Below are positions 23,601 to 30,786 of a DNA stretch of 37,406 nucleotides, piece by piece. Under the pieces are notes generated by a model. It searched no databases. It was not told where the DNA came from and saw only the letters and a program-made list of their open reading frames with translations. The stretch comes from a virus. Position numbers and translations under genes: made by a program. Position 1 is the first letter of the stretch; every line of letters starts with the position of its first letter. The DNA lies in the IMG/VR virus record IMGVR_UViG_3300047481_001126, positions 1-37,406 of that record. One strand, given 5' to 3'.

Positions 23601-24736
23601 TACAAAATAGTCAAAACTTTAATTATACATTTAATTCTCCTGGAGTATATCCTGTACAGTTAATTGTTCAATCAGTAGATGGTTGCATTGATACAGCTTA
23701 TAGTCAATTTGAAATTTATCCACTACCATTTGTTAGTTTTATATCACCAAATGAATGTGCGGGTGACTCGGTAACATTCACAAACTTATCTAGTGGTGCT
23801 GCTGTATATCAATGGTATTTGAACGGTAATTTATTTTCAACATCAACCAACCCAAAACAAGTTTATCCATGGGGTCAATACCAAATACAACTAATTGGTA
23901 CCAATCAATATGGTTGTCAAGATAGTTTACTACAAACTCTAGAAGTTTATCCTAGACCTATACCTAATTTTGGTGGTCAATTTGAAGGTTGTGTTCCATT
24001 ACAAGTATTTTTAGATAATCAAACTACAATAGCCTCTGGAGGAATTGTAAATTCTTATATATGGGATATAGGATTGAATACTTACTACACAGAGGACATA
24101 AATTTAACATATACTACAGTAGGTAATTATTCTGTTACTTTAACTGCTATATCAGATAAAGGATGTGACTCAACAATTACATTTACTGATGTAATTAAAA
24201 CCTACCCATTACCAGTGGCTGAGTTTGCCTACTCACCTGAAAATCCTAACACGGCAAATACTAAAATAGAATTTACTAACTTATCACAAGGTAATTTATA
24301 TAATACATGGGAAATAATGTTTCAAACGTTTACCGAAACTCATCTATCATATACATTCCCCGCTGACACAGGTCGTTATTTAATATATTTACATGTTGAA
24401 AATGAATATGGGTGTACCGACTCAATATACCATCCTTTGTTTATAAACTCTAATTTTACATTTTTTAAACCAAATTCATTTACCCCGACCAAAGACGGTT
24501 TAAATGATACATTTAAAATTCATGGAACAGGTATTGTAGAAGCGGAAATGTTAATATTTAACCGTTGGGGGGAATTACTAGCATCATATAAGAATCTAGA
24601 ACCTATGACTAAAGGTTGGGATGGTAAATATAATGGTGTTTATGTTAAACAAGATGTGTATGTGTATTTAATTAAAGTTAGGGACTTTACTGGTGAGTGG
24701 CACATAATAAAAGGTCATATTAATTTAATTAAATAA
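20693..24736 (+). CDS. Secreted PKD-repeat protein with T9SS type B sorting domain (1347 aa)
   Basis: An N-terminal Sec signal peptide (LSLFLFLFFTKLLWSQ) is followed by a ~200-residue beta-rich domain and about twelve PKD-like repeats of ~80-88 residues. Eight have the PKD hallmark WxFG[D/N]G (such as WFWDFGDG, YQWNFGNG) with NVTLIV and GC(x)DT, and about four near the C-terminus are degenerate. The last ~90 residues, with PNSFTPTKDGLNDTF, IFNRWGELL and KGWDGKYNG, are the gliding-motility-type (CHU_C/TIGR04131) signal for the type IX secretion system. Such proteins are surface adhesins of Bacteroidetes. In a phage it could alter the infected host's surface or act as an adhesin. Codon and base use in the repeat region looks less AT-rich than the neighbours, suggesting host origin. 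Confidence 0.9.
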   Translation: MRNLSLFLFLFFTKLLWSQPSQCPNADFSMNGFQNWIGGIGNCCPIVITNPNTIQNGRHTIMTPGLDPIVPALTRTPPGIPQSARLGNSQVGAQAESLTYSFTVSNQNALFVYRYAVVLEDPGHPPIAQPRFEMQVRNQNGGIIPCTFYQVAAGNNVPGFINYQNVRWRDWTTTGVNLLNYVGQVVTIEARTGDCDYSGHFGYAYLAAECRPLQIDITYCVGDTVATLVAPPGFVGYQWSNGATTQQISIINPTWGQNVYQVTLTSATGCTAQLSANINPVLPTAHFNWQSLCNGQIQFTDSTIIPGVQPAVWNWSFGDGGQSSFPNPIHTYQNPGPYNVTLISSAQVGCEDTVTLPIVVPPIPNADFAVDTLCGLAKAFSDQSTIANPGGIASWFWDFGDGTTDTNQNTIHTYNTPGNFNVTLIVQDSVGCSDTITKPIVVNAIPVASFATQNVCAGQNMPFQNTSNIFGGGLMQHAWSFGNGATSVQTSPWYQYPNPGTYTVTLIVTGPGGCKDTTVQQVTVNPLPVAAFTLPNTCGLSDTITNTSTVIPPAQITSYQWNFGNGQTSNQQNPIYNYANPGVYNVTLTVTSTGGCTDSEVQPITINAIPVASFTAPQTCHGNAVPFTNTSNVLGNANLNYQWTFGNGNTSNQTNPTQMYANPGQYLATLIVIGPGLCSDTATQIVNVPPTPIANFTIPDSCGLSGQISSTSIIAPPGFITSYQWNFGNGQTSNQPNTNYSYNAPGIYNVALIVNSNQGCSDTITQPVTIWSIPTAQFTHTPTCYGIPFTFTDQSTITNSQIIGWNWSLGNGQTSNQQNPTHFYNTNGQYPVTLIVTGQGGCTDTISDLITVYPKPTAAFVLPDSCGMIAPFTDLSLFNIALWSWDFGDGNTSNQTSPTHTYQTNGIYQVQLIVQNTDGCLDTLVQEYRNYQIPVAGITPNNNCLTYPTLLSDNSIGQIASWNWSTNNTLQNSQNFNYTFNSPGVYPVQLIVQSVDGCIDTAYSQFEIYPLPFVSFISPNECAGDSVTFTNLSSGAAVYQWYLNGNLFSTSTNPKQVYPWGQYQIQLIGTNQYGCQDSLLQTLEVYPRPIPNFGGQFEGCVPLQVFLDNQTTIASGGIVNSYIWDIGLNTYYTEDINLTYTTVGNYSVTLTAISDKGCDSTITFTDVIKTYPLPVAEFAYSPENPNTANTKIEFTNLSQGNLYNTWEIMFQTFTETHLSYTFPADTGRYLIYLHVENEYGCTDSIYHPLFINSNFTFFKPNSFTPTKDGLNDTFKIHGTGIVEAEMLIFNRWGELLASYKNLEPMTKGWDGKYNGVYVKQDVYVYLIKVRDFTGEWHIIKGHINLIK
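21600..23400 (+). repeat. Tandem PKD-coding repeats
   Basis: Units of about 240-265 bp repeat within the PKD gene. Near-identical DNA such as tatcagtggaattttgg occurs at about 22367 and 22859, so some copies arose by recent duplication. Repeat-driven copy-number change is likely. Confidence 0.75.
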
Positions 24737-24744
24737 TTTTAATA

Positions 24745-24752
24745 TATTTATT
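24745..24752 (+). promoter_or_regulatory. TATTTATT late-type promoter box
   Basis: TATTTATT ends 3 nt before ATG 24756. Confidence 0.5.
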
Positions 24753-24755
24753 AGT

Positions 24756-25313
24756 ATGAAAATAATACTGACCGAAAATCAAATGTCAGCACTGATGTCC
24801 CTTAAAAAGGCGTTTTTTAAGTATTGGGATAAATTTGGTGGTGAAATAAATGATGACTTGCTTAAATTATTTAGTTCACAAAATCATAGAATTGATATTT
24901 TTACTGTCAGAGGATTTTTAAGACAATGGTTAGGTAACGAAGATGCTCACAGATTAGCGAAAGAAATTATAGAAAAAAACCCACATAAAATAGGTGAAGA
25001 TAATTTTATGTGTGGTGGGTATAATTTTGATTTTGATTTAAAAATAGCAAAAGAGATAAATGATGGACGTGAAGAGTTAGGTGTTAGTGAAATTTACGTC
25101 AACGCATATGTTGATGCAAAAAATCCAAATGCTAGTGTTAGTTTAATTATGATTGGAGGGGAAGAACATCAACTTGAAGACGCATTAAAAAATGAAGATT
25201 ATGGCTGGGAAGTTGAGAATGAGATTCAAGAATGTATTTTGGATTATATTGAAAACGAAATAACCAATAAAACAGGTGTTCCTGTGACAATATATAAATT
25301 AGATATTAAATAA
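24756..25313 (+). CDS. Tagged late protein (185 aa)
   Basis: Begins MKIILTENQMSALMSLKKAF, one of the clearest copies of the shared tag (LTE|N). The body is helical in the first half (about residues 10-75), then beta-rich around ISEIYVNAYVDAKNPNASVSLIMIGGEE, and acidic overall. No known motif. A late-type box sits 3 nt upstream. It appears to head a + strand unit with the following three ORFs. Confidence 0.72.
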   Translation: MKIILTENQMSALMSLKKAFFKYWDKFGGEINDDLLKLFSSQNHRIDIFTVRGFLRQWLGNEDAHRLAKEIIEKNPHKIGEDNFMCGGYNFDFDLKIAKEINDGREELGVSEIYVNAYVDAKNPNASVSLIMIGGEEHQLEDALKNEDYGWEVENEIQECILDYIENEITNKTGVPVTIYKLDIK

Positions 25314-25314
25314 T

Positions 25315-25365
25315 ATGGAAGACGAATACGATAGCTGGGGAGACCACTCAATAGGTAGTTTTTAA
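25315..25365 (+). CDS. Tiny acidic ORF (16 aa)
   Basis: ATG 25315, one base after the previous stop, opens MEDEYDSWGDHSIGSF and stops at 25365, seven bases before the next gene. It could be a translated leader or chance. Only its tight placement speaks for it. Confidence 0.2.
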   Translation: MEDEYDSWGDHSIGSF

Positions 25366-25372
25366 AAATACT

Positions 25373-26107
25373 ATGAACAATTCAATATATACCGAAAGAG
25401 TAAAAGAAATTATGTCTAAACTTTTACCTAAGTTTATTGAGAGATATGAATCTCAACATAATTTTCAATTGCCCAATATAAATATATTGGATGTTATGGG
25501 TTCTGTTTCAAACATTTGGAGAGTTTTAGAGGATAGTGAATCACCAAGATTTAACTATTTAGGTGTAAAAGTCGAGGTTGATGTTAAGGATGGTAGAATA
25601 GGTAGAGTTAAAAAATTAATATCAAATACTCTTGAAAAAACGTTAGATAGTTTAGGTTATGAATATTCAGAAACTTATATTGAGTTTATTAAAACTTCTG
25701 ACCTTAATAAAGAAAAAATTGAAAAGATTGAAAATTTAATTTTTAAATTAATATATAAAGTTGACGAACATAAAGGATGGTACGTATTACCATACTCAAC
25801 TTCTGATGAAGAAGGTGTTGATTGGATAGTAAAACATATGGTTAAAGACGTTAAAGTTGAGCCAATTAAATCAAAACCTAAAAATATGGAAGAATATTGT
25901 GTTTACGAAGCTGAGGTTACTTTAGTTGTTAAAAAAATATTAATTGGTAGTGAATCTGAAGATGAGTGGGAAAAAATGTACAGAATACATGATTTACCTG
26001 AACATAGTTGGGATAAAATATCGGAAGAAATTGAATCACTAATCACTAAAATGTTACCCGAAGTTTGTGAAGTCGGAGTTAAATATGAGTTTGATGTTAA
26101 GTACTAA
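25373..26107 (+). CDS. Hypothetical protein (244 aa)
   Basis: Starts MNNSIYTERVKEIMSKLLPK. It has alternating helices and strands, including VKVEVDVKDGRIGRVKKLIS and YCVYEAEVTLVVKKIL, and ends EVGVKYEFDVKY. Residues about 30-60 and 160-200 share a loose strand-helix pattern, so an internal duplication is possible. No recognised family or signal peptide. Its stop and the next start share a base (TAATG). It probably belongs to the transcript that begins at 24756. Confidence 0.68.
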   Translation: MNNSIYTERVKEIMSKLLPKFIERYESQHNFQLPNINILDVMGSVSNIWRVLEDSESPRFNYLGVKVEVDVKDGRIGRVKKLISNTLEKTLDSLGYEYSETYIEFIKTSDLNKEKIEKIENLIFKLIYKVDEHKGWYVLPYSTSDEEGVDWIVKHMVKDVKVEPIKSKPKNMEEYCVYEAEVTLVVKKILIGSESEDEWEKMYRIHDLPEHSWDKISEEIESLITKMLPEVCEVGVKYEFDVKY

Positions 26108-26640
26108 TGAAAGACGTTACTAAAAATAAATTAATTGATTATTTAAATAACAATGGGTTATATGAAACGTCAAAGTTAGTTGGATTACCAACTTACGAAA
26201 TTGTTAGAATGTTAAACATAAAATTAGATGTAGTTACATCTAACATGGTTTTATCGGATATGTTAAGTGACAATAAATTACCTAAACTTAATATTGTTGA
26301 TGATATGTACATTGATGGGTTTAGTGGTGTTTGGTATATAAAAACAAAACACAACATAAATGATGAGTTTTATGGTATATTAATAACAATGGCAACACCT
26401 TTTTACGATGGTAGTGAAATTGTACCTGTAGATTCTGATAATTTTACAGTCTATAGAAAGAAAGACAATAAAGAAGTAATTTCTATTGAAGAGTATGAAT
26501 ATACTGGATATGATGTAGATGGTAATTTTGAGAATATTAAAGAATTGTTAAAATGGTATAAAAATTTTTATATACCAATGGTTAGTGATGCTATTAACAA
26601 ACATGCAGAAATTAATATAAGAAGATTTTTAACTGATTAA
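26107..26640 (+). CDS. Hypothetical protein (177 aa)
   Basis: Starts MKDVTKNKLIDYLNNNGLYE; the first ~55 residues look like a helix-turn-helix (TSKLVGLPTYEIVRMLNIK), in the manner of small DNA-binding modules, followed by a beta-rich part (MYIDGFSGVWYIKTKHNI). Start overlaps the upstream stop by one base. The stop overlaps the stop of the convergent minus-strand gene (shared TTAA). Function unknown. Confidence 0.65.
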   Translation: MKDVTKNKLIDYLNNNGLYETSKLVGLPTYEIVRMLNIKLDVVTSNMVLSDMLSDNKLPKLNIVDDMYIDGFSGVWYIKTKHNINDEFYGILITMATPFYDGSEIVPVDSDNFTVYRKKDNKEVISIEEYEYTGYDVDGNFENIKELLKWYKNFYIPMVSDAINKHAEINIRRFLTD

Positions 26641-27527
26641 TTAAACTTTAAAATGTTTCCACTACTGAAGAATATGTTAGGTTCTTCGTCAATATAATTA
26701 AGAGACATATCACCGTCTTCATAATCACCGTAAAAGTCATCAACAATATCCTCAATTACTGAAAGATTAATTGTTAATTTATCATTTTCTATTTGTTCAA
26801 ACAATTCCTGACTTATTTTTCTTTCCTCAAAGTCTAACAAAATATCTTTTAATTTAGTACTAATACTTAAAAATGAATAAACATCAACTCTATTATAACC
26901 CGTTTGTTCAACTTCCCCTTCACCATCACATTCGGTACACTCTTCGTTCCCACTACCACCGCAATTACCACAATTTAAATCTCCATCGCCACCACACCAA
27001 TCACAATTTTCACTACCTCTACCACGACATTCAGTACAGTTAACATATCCATCACCATCACATTCTGAACAACTTCCACCTTCTTCATCCTCACCAGTTC
27101 CATCGCAAGTGTCACAATCAACTCTCCCCTCACCATCACAAGTGTCGCAACTTTTTTCACCAGTACCATCACATTCGTCACATTCTTTTGTTCCTCCTCC
27201 GTAACAAGAATCACATTCTATTTCACCTGTACCACTACAAGAATCGCACTCAACATTAGGGTCTGACTCTAGTATTACCGAGACATTAAATCCGAAAGTA
27301 AAATTTTGTAATAGATTTAAAATCGAATCTCCCGTTTTACCTTGATTAAGAAGGTATATCATAAAAATTAGGTAAAATAAGTCAAGACCTGATAATTTAC
27401 CATCTCTCAATAGTGGTGATATGAACATGTCATTTTTTAGGTTTAAATAAATCTCAGTTGGATTATTATAACCTTTATAACGTTCTTTTAATTTAGATGC
27501 TAATATTCCAATTCTATATATTTCCAT
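26637..27527 (-). CDS. Protein with ten DnaJ-type CxxCxGxG zinc motifs
   Basis: Residues 94-204 hold ten CxxCxGxG-like motifs at an exact 11-residue pitch (Cys at 94, 105, 116, 127, 138, then 153, 164, 175, 186, 197), in two blocks of five split by a 4-residue insert. DnaJ has four such motifs, binding two zincs; ten could bind five. There is no J domain (no HPD) and no DnaJ C-terminal substrate domain. The ~90-residue N-terminal part has a hydrophobic helix (LFYLIFMIYLL), and the ~90-residue C-terminal part is acidic. It is coupled to the upstream gene (stop and start share a base). A disulfide-related or folding-aid role is possible. Confidence 0.85.
   Translation of the reverse strand: MEIYRIGILASKLKERYKGYNNPTEIYLNLKNDMFISPLLRDGKLSGLDLFYLIFMIYLLNQGKTGDSILNLLQNFTFGFNVSVILESDPNVECDSCSGTGEIECDSCYGGGTKECDECDGTGEKSCDTCDGEGRVDCDTCDGTGEDEEGGSCSECDGDGYVNCTECRGRGSENCDWCGGDGDLNCGNCGGSGNEECTECDGEGEVEQTGYNRVDVYSFLSISTKLKDILLDFEERKISQELFEQIENDKLTINLSVIEDIVDDFYGDYEDGDMSLNYIDEEPNIFFSSGNILKFN
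26916..27248 (-). repeat. Ten 33-bp units coding CxxCxGxG
   Basis: DNA units of 33 bp repeat with one 12-bp insertion between units 5 and 6. Several units are nearly identical, consistent with expansion by slippage or unequal recombination. Confidence 0.75.
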
Positions 27528-28024
27528 TACTTAATTTTTCTAACAGAACTCCTATCAAAATTAACATCGGTGGTCTCACCATCGTAATAATCAGTATCAG
27601 TTTCTTGACCCTCATAATATTCAAAAACACCCTCATCCTCCATACCCCGAATCATTGGTTGTATTAATTCAGGTAAATACGATTCCACTTCATGTTTGTA
27701 TGTTCTTCTAACGTACTCATTTCTATGTTCATCAATATCAAATGAATACAAACCAACTGAAGGTCTTACTAAAGTTCCTTCAGGTTTTTTGGTGGTATAA
27801 TCAAAATTTTTATTTAATAACAAAACGGCTAATAAATAATTATAGTCTATGAAGTCTAAACCTGTAATACCAACTATTGAACTTGCGTTATCACAGTCAC
27901 TCCTAAATGAAGAATATTCTATGTCGCTATAATCAAATCTACTACTAGAGGTATTTTCCACAATAAATTTTAGAGTAAAAAATAACTGTGTATTTCCGAT
28001 ATTTTCAAATTTAGACTTCTCCAT
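27527..28024 (-). CDS. Hypothetical protein upstream of the zinc-motif gene (165 aa)
   Basis: Starts MEKSKFENIGNTQLFFTLKF. Mixed alpha/beta with an acidic, Tyr-rich C-terminal part (EYYEGQETDTDYYDGETTD). No recognised family. It lies 20 nt after a minus-strand TATTTATA box and its stop overlaps the start of the zinc-motif gene, so the two form an operon and may work together. Confidence 0.68.
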   Translation of the reverse strand: MEKSKFENIGNTQLFFTLKFIVENTSSSRFDYSDIEYSSFRSDCDNASSIVGITGLDFIDYNYLLAVLLLNKNFDYTTKKPEGTLVRPSVGLYSFDIDEHRNEYVRRTYKHEVESYLPELIQPMIRGMEDEGVFEYYEGQETDTDYYDGETTDVNFDRSSVRKIK

Positions 28025-28044
28025 TAATTTTTCTTTGTTTATAT

Positions 28045-28052
28045 TATAAATA
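28045..28052 (-). promoter_or_regulatory. TATTTATA late-type promoter box
   Basis: Minus-strand TATTTATA, 20 nt before ATG 28024. It would drive both minus-strand genes to 26637. Confidence 0.45.
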
Positions 28053-28064
28053 TATTATTTTTTG

Positions 28065-28072
28065 TATTTATG
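28065..28072 (+). promoter_or_regulatory. TATTTATG late-type box
   Basis: TATTTATG, 65 nt before ATG 28138, giving a longer leader than most late-type genes here. Confidence 0.3.
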
Positions 28073-28137
28073 TAAAAGGGTGTAACCTTTTATATCTGTC
28101 TATCGTTCATTAATAAACTTTTTATTATTTTTTTACT

Positions 28138-30363
28138 ATGAGAACTTTGGTTTTCTTTTTTTTGTTGCTTAGCAACTTTTCGTTTTCTCAGTATTGCCCT
28201 TTTTTAGGTCCTGACCAATATCTTCCTTGCGGAGTTAATACAACAACACTTACGGCTGATTTAAGCCAATGTACCCAAGGTACTAATCCTAATCAGACAA
28301 ACACTTATTCTGTATCTCAGATACAATATGTTAACCAAACTAATAATGGTACTCAATTGTTTATGAGTGACGACTCTCAACAAGGGCCATTTAATATTGG
28401 GTTTAACTTTTGTTTTTTTGGGCAAACATACACACAATTTTGGGTTGGTAGTAATGGATGGGTTTCTTTTTCCGCAGGACAACCAACTACATTCACCTCA
28501 ACACCCATACCTTCAGTTGCTGGTAGTGTACCAAAAAACTGTATTATGGGTCCATGGCAAGATTGGCATCCTGGTGTTGGAGGTCAAATAAGATATCAAG
28601 TTCAGGGGACTCAACCGTGCAGAAAGTTGATTGTTAGTTGGATTAATGTACCTATGTTTCAATGTACAAATGTTCAAGGTACATTTCACATAGTGATTCA
28701 TGAGTCAACCAACTATGTTGAAAATTATATACAAATTAAACCAAACTGTTTAACTTGGGCGGGTGGAACCGCAGTACAAGGAATACATAATCAGGCGGGT
28801 ACTGTCGCCTTTACAACACCAGGTAGAAACTCTACAGCTTGGACAGCACTTAACGATGCCTATAGATGGACCCCTTCAGGTACACCTGTATTACCAACAC
28901 TAACTTGGTATCAGGTTGGAAACCCAATACCACTAGGTACTGGACCAACATTAACTGTTACACCACCATCACAAGGTGCGTACTATACTTGTCAATTTGT
29001 TTACCCAACCTGTAATGCAGGATGGAATAGTTGTAATCAACAAGTTGGTTTTGGACCTGACACTGTATTTGTTTTACCTGGCCCACCAAACCTAACTGCA
29101 CCCGCAGTTTTAATAACAGAACCAACGTGTAATAATTTTTGTGATGGTCAAGTATTAGTAACACCTAGTAGTGGTATTGGACCTTTTACTATTACTTGGA
29201 CGGGTGGTTTAAACGGGTTTAACCCAACTGGATTATGTCCTGGAACTTACAACTATATATTAACAGACAACAATGGGTGTGATTATACATCTTTTGTTGT
29301 TTTATTAAATCCTCCACCTGTAGTCATTGATACCATTTTTGGTAATGATACATTATGTGTTAATTCAATAACAAACCAGTTCTCGGTTGTTAACGGTAAT
29401 CCAAATTTAAATTATGTTTGGTCTTCAAATGCGGGACAAATAACTAATGGTCAAGGAACCAATCAAATAAATTTAGACATAACAGGTTTAAGTGGTGGGT
29501 ATTATCCAAATATCATATCTGTTTACGGACAGGATTCAAGTGGATGTAATAGTCAAGTTGAGACGTTTAGTGTTTATGTTTTAGACATACCAATAACTAT
29601 AACACCAATAGGGCCTTTTTGTGTGTACGACAACTGTGTTCAATTAAATGCAACACCCTTTGGCGGACAATTTTGGAGTAACAATGTTGTCAATAATCAA
29701 TATTGTCCAAATTTAAATTTATATGGTCTTGACACTGTTTATTATACCTATAGTCAAAATGGTTGTGTGTTCATGTCAAATACATCAGTAGTTGTTTATC
29801 CTATACCCACAATTCAACCAATAACTAATGGTGTTATTGGTGATAACAGTCAATATCATATGTTATGTTTAGGGGAACAAGACATAGATACTTTTGCGGT
29901 GTTATCCAGTAATTTGATAGGTGACAATGTGTGGTATTATATGAATGATATTATACAAACTGAAGTTTTAGAAATTACTTGGAGTAGTGAAGGAACGTAT
30001 CAATTCTATGTTATACGAGAAGAAAATGGTTGTTTTTCATCACCAACATATTTTAATGTTTCGGTAGAATATTGTCCAGAAGATTTAATTTTTATCCCTA
30101 ATTCTTTTACCCCTGATGGTAATCAACTAAATAATATTTGGAAACCAGAATATAACTCAGCGTTTAATTATAATTTTAAACTTGAAGTTTTTAACAGATG
30201 GGGTGAACTAATATGGGTTTCCAAAAGTACTGACGATGGTTGGGATGGTAGACATAATAATAAACTAGTACCGATTGGTGTTTACGTTTGGAAATTAAGT
30301 TATGGTAACTTTGACGGTTATTACAAATATGAAATGATTGGTCACGTAAATGTGTTAAGATGA
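28138..30363 (+). CDS. Secreted protein with SprB-like repeat and T9SS sorting domain (741 aa)
   Basis: It has a Sec signal peptide (LVFFFLLLSNFSFSQ), then a ~230-residue beta domain (FNIGFNFCFFGQ, VGSNGWVSFS, YVENYIQIKP) typical of Bacteroidetes surface proteins. Around residues 325-400 is a SprB-like repeat: PTCNNFCDGQVLVTPSSG, FTITWTGG, CPGTYNYILTDNNGC. Ig/PKD-like domains follow. The last ~90 residues (FIPNSFTPDGNQLNNIW, FNRWGELIW, DGWDGRHNN) are the T9SS type B (TIGR04131) domain. SprB is the gliding adhesin of flavobacteria. This is the second such protein in 10 kb, which argues against chance. Codons look closer to the phage average than in the PKD gene. Confidence 0.88.
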   Translation: MRTLVFFFLLLSNFSFSQYCPFLGPDQYLPCGVNTTTLTADLSQCTQGTNPNQTNTYSVSQIQYVNQTNNGTQLFMSDDSQQGPFNIGFNFCFFGQTYTQFWVGSNGWVSFSAGQPTTFTSTPIPSVAGSVPKNCIMGPWQDWHPGVGGQIRYQVQGTQPCRKLIVSWINVPMFQCTNVQGTFHIVIHESTNYVENYIQIKPNCLTWAGGTAVQGIHNQAGTVAFTTPGRNSTAWTALNDAYRWTPSGTPVLPTLTWYQVGNPIPLGTGPTLTVTPPSQGAYYTCQFVYPTCNAGWNSCNQQVGFGPDTVFVLPGPPNLTAPAVLITEPTCNNFCDGQVLVTPSSGIGPFTITWTGGLNGFNPTGLCPGTYNYILTDNNGCDYTSFVVLLNPPPVVIDTIFGNDTLCVNSITNQFSVVNGNPNLNYVWSSNAGQITNGQGTNQINLDITGLSGGYYPNIISVYGQDSSGCNSQVETFSVYVLDIPITITPIGPFCVYDNCVQLNATPFGGQFWSNNVVNNQYCPNLNLYGLDTVYYTYSQNGCVFMSNTSVVVYPIPTIQPITNGVIGDNSQYHMLCLGEQDIDTFAVLSSNLIGDNVWYYMNDIIQTEVLEITWSSEGTYQFYVIREENGCFSSPTYFNVSVEYCPEDLIFIPNSFTPDGNQLNNIWKPEYNSAFNYNFKLEVFNRWGELIWVSKSTDDGWDGRHNNKLVPIGVYVWKLSYGNFDGYYKYEMIGHVNVLR

Positions 30364-30750
30364 TTAATTAGGTTCTAAATGAACCGCATCTAAACCAAAT
30401 TTTTGGTTTAACCATTCTCTAACATATTTTTTAACCATTTCTTCCGTAAATAGATTGGATAAAGGTGTGTATACGTAGTTTGTATCTAATTCAATTAATG
30501 GAAATACATGAGGAGGATAGTAATCCTCAACACCTGTAATATCTTCATATGATTGAGGGTCTCTATAATAAGTAAATACATGGTCATAATCAGGGTCAAT
30601 ATCTTCACCCCAACTAACTTCTTGAAAATACTCCTTTGCGTCGACAGGATAACCTGTTCTATGTTCACTAACATCTTTAAACAAAGGAGAGTCATCTAAA
30701 TAATTGAATATTGAGTCTCTTACTTTAGATTCGGTTAAAAATATTTTCAT
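30364..30750 (-). CDS. Tagged late protein (128 aa)
   Basis: Begins MKIFLTESKVRDSIFNYLDD, a clear copy of the shared tag (LTE|S). The body is acidic and aromatic (DPDYDHVFTYYRDPQ), ends in a short helix, and shows no known motif. It abuts the stop of the preceding + gene with no gap. Its minus-strand box TATTTATC lies 5 nt upstream, in a 36-bp gap shared with the divergent tagged gene at 30787. Confidence 0.72.
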   Translation of the reverse strand: MKIFLTESKVRDSIFNYLDDSPLFKDVSEHRTGYPVDAKEYFQEVSWGEDIDPDYDHVFTYYRDPQSYEDITGVEDYYPPHVFPLIELDTNYVYTPLSNLFTEEMVKKYVREWLNQKFGLDAVHLEPN

Positions 30751-30755
30751 ATGTT

Positions 30756-30763
30756 GATAAATA
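30756..30763 (-). promoter_or_regulatory. TATTTATC late-type box, minus strand
   Basis: Ends 5 nt before ATG 30750. It faces the plus-strand box at 30776-30783 across 12 bp. Confidence 0.5.
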
Positions 30764-30775
30764 TACTTTTTAGGG

Positions 30776-30783
30776 TATTTATT
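30776..30783 (+). promoter_or_regulatory. TATTTATT late-type box, plus strand
   Basis: Ends 3 nt before ATG 30787. A second overlapping TATTTATA at 30780-30787 is less likely because it runs into the start codon. Confidence 0.5.
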
Positions 30784-30786
30784 TAT

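Noticed and set aside
26916-27248. CRISPR array suggested by regular 33-bp units
   Set aside because: The units are in-frame coding repeats (CxxCxGxG) with no unique spacers.
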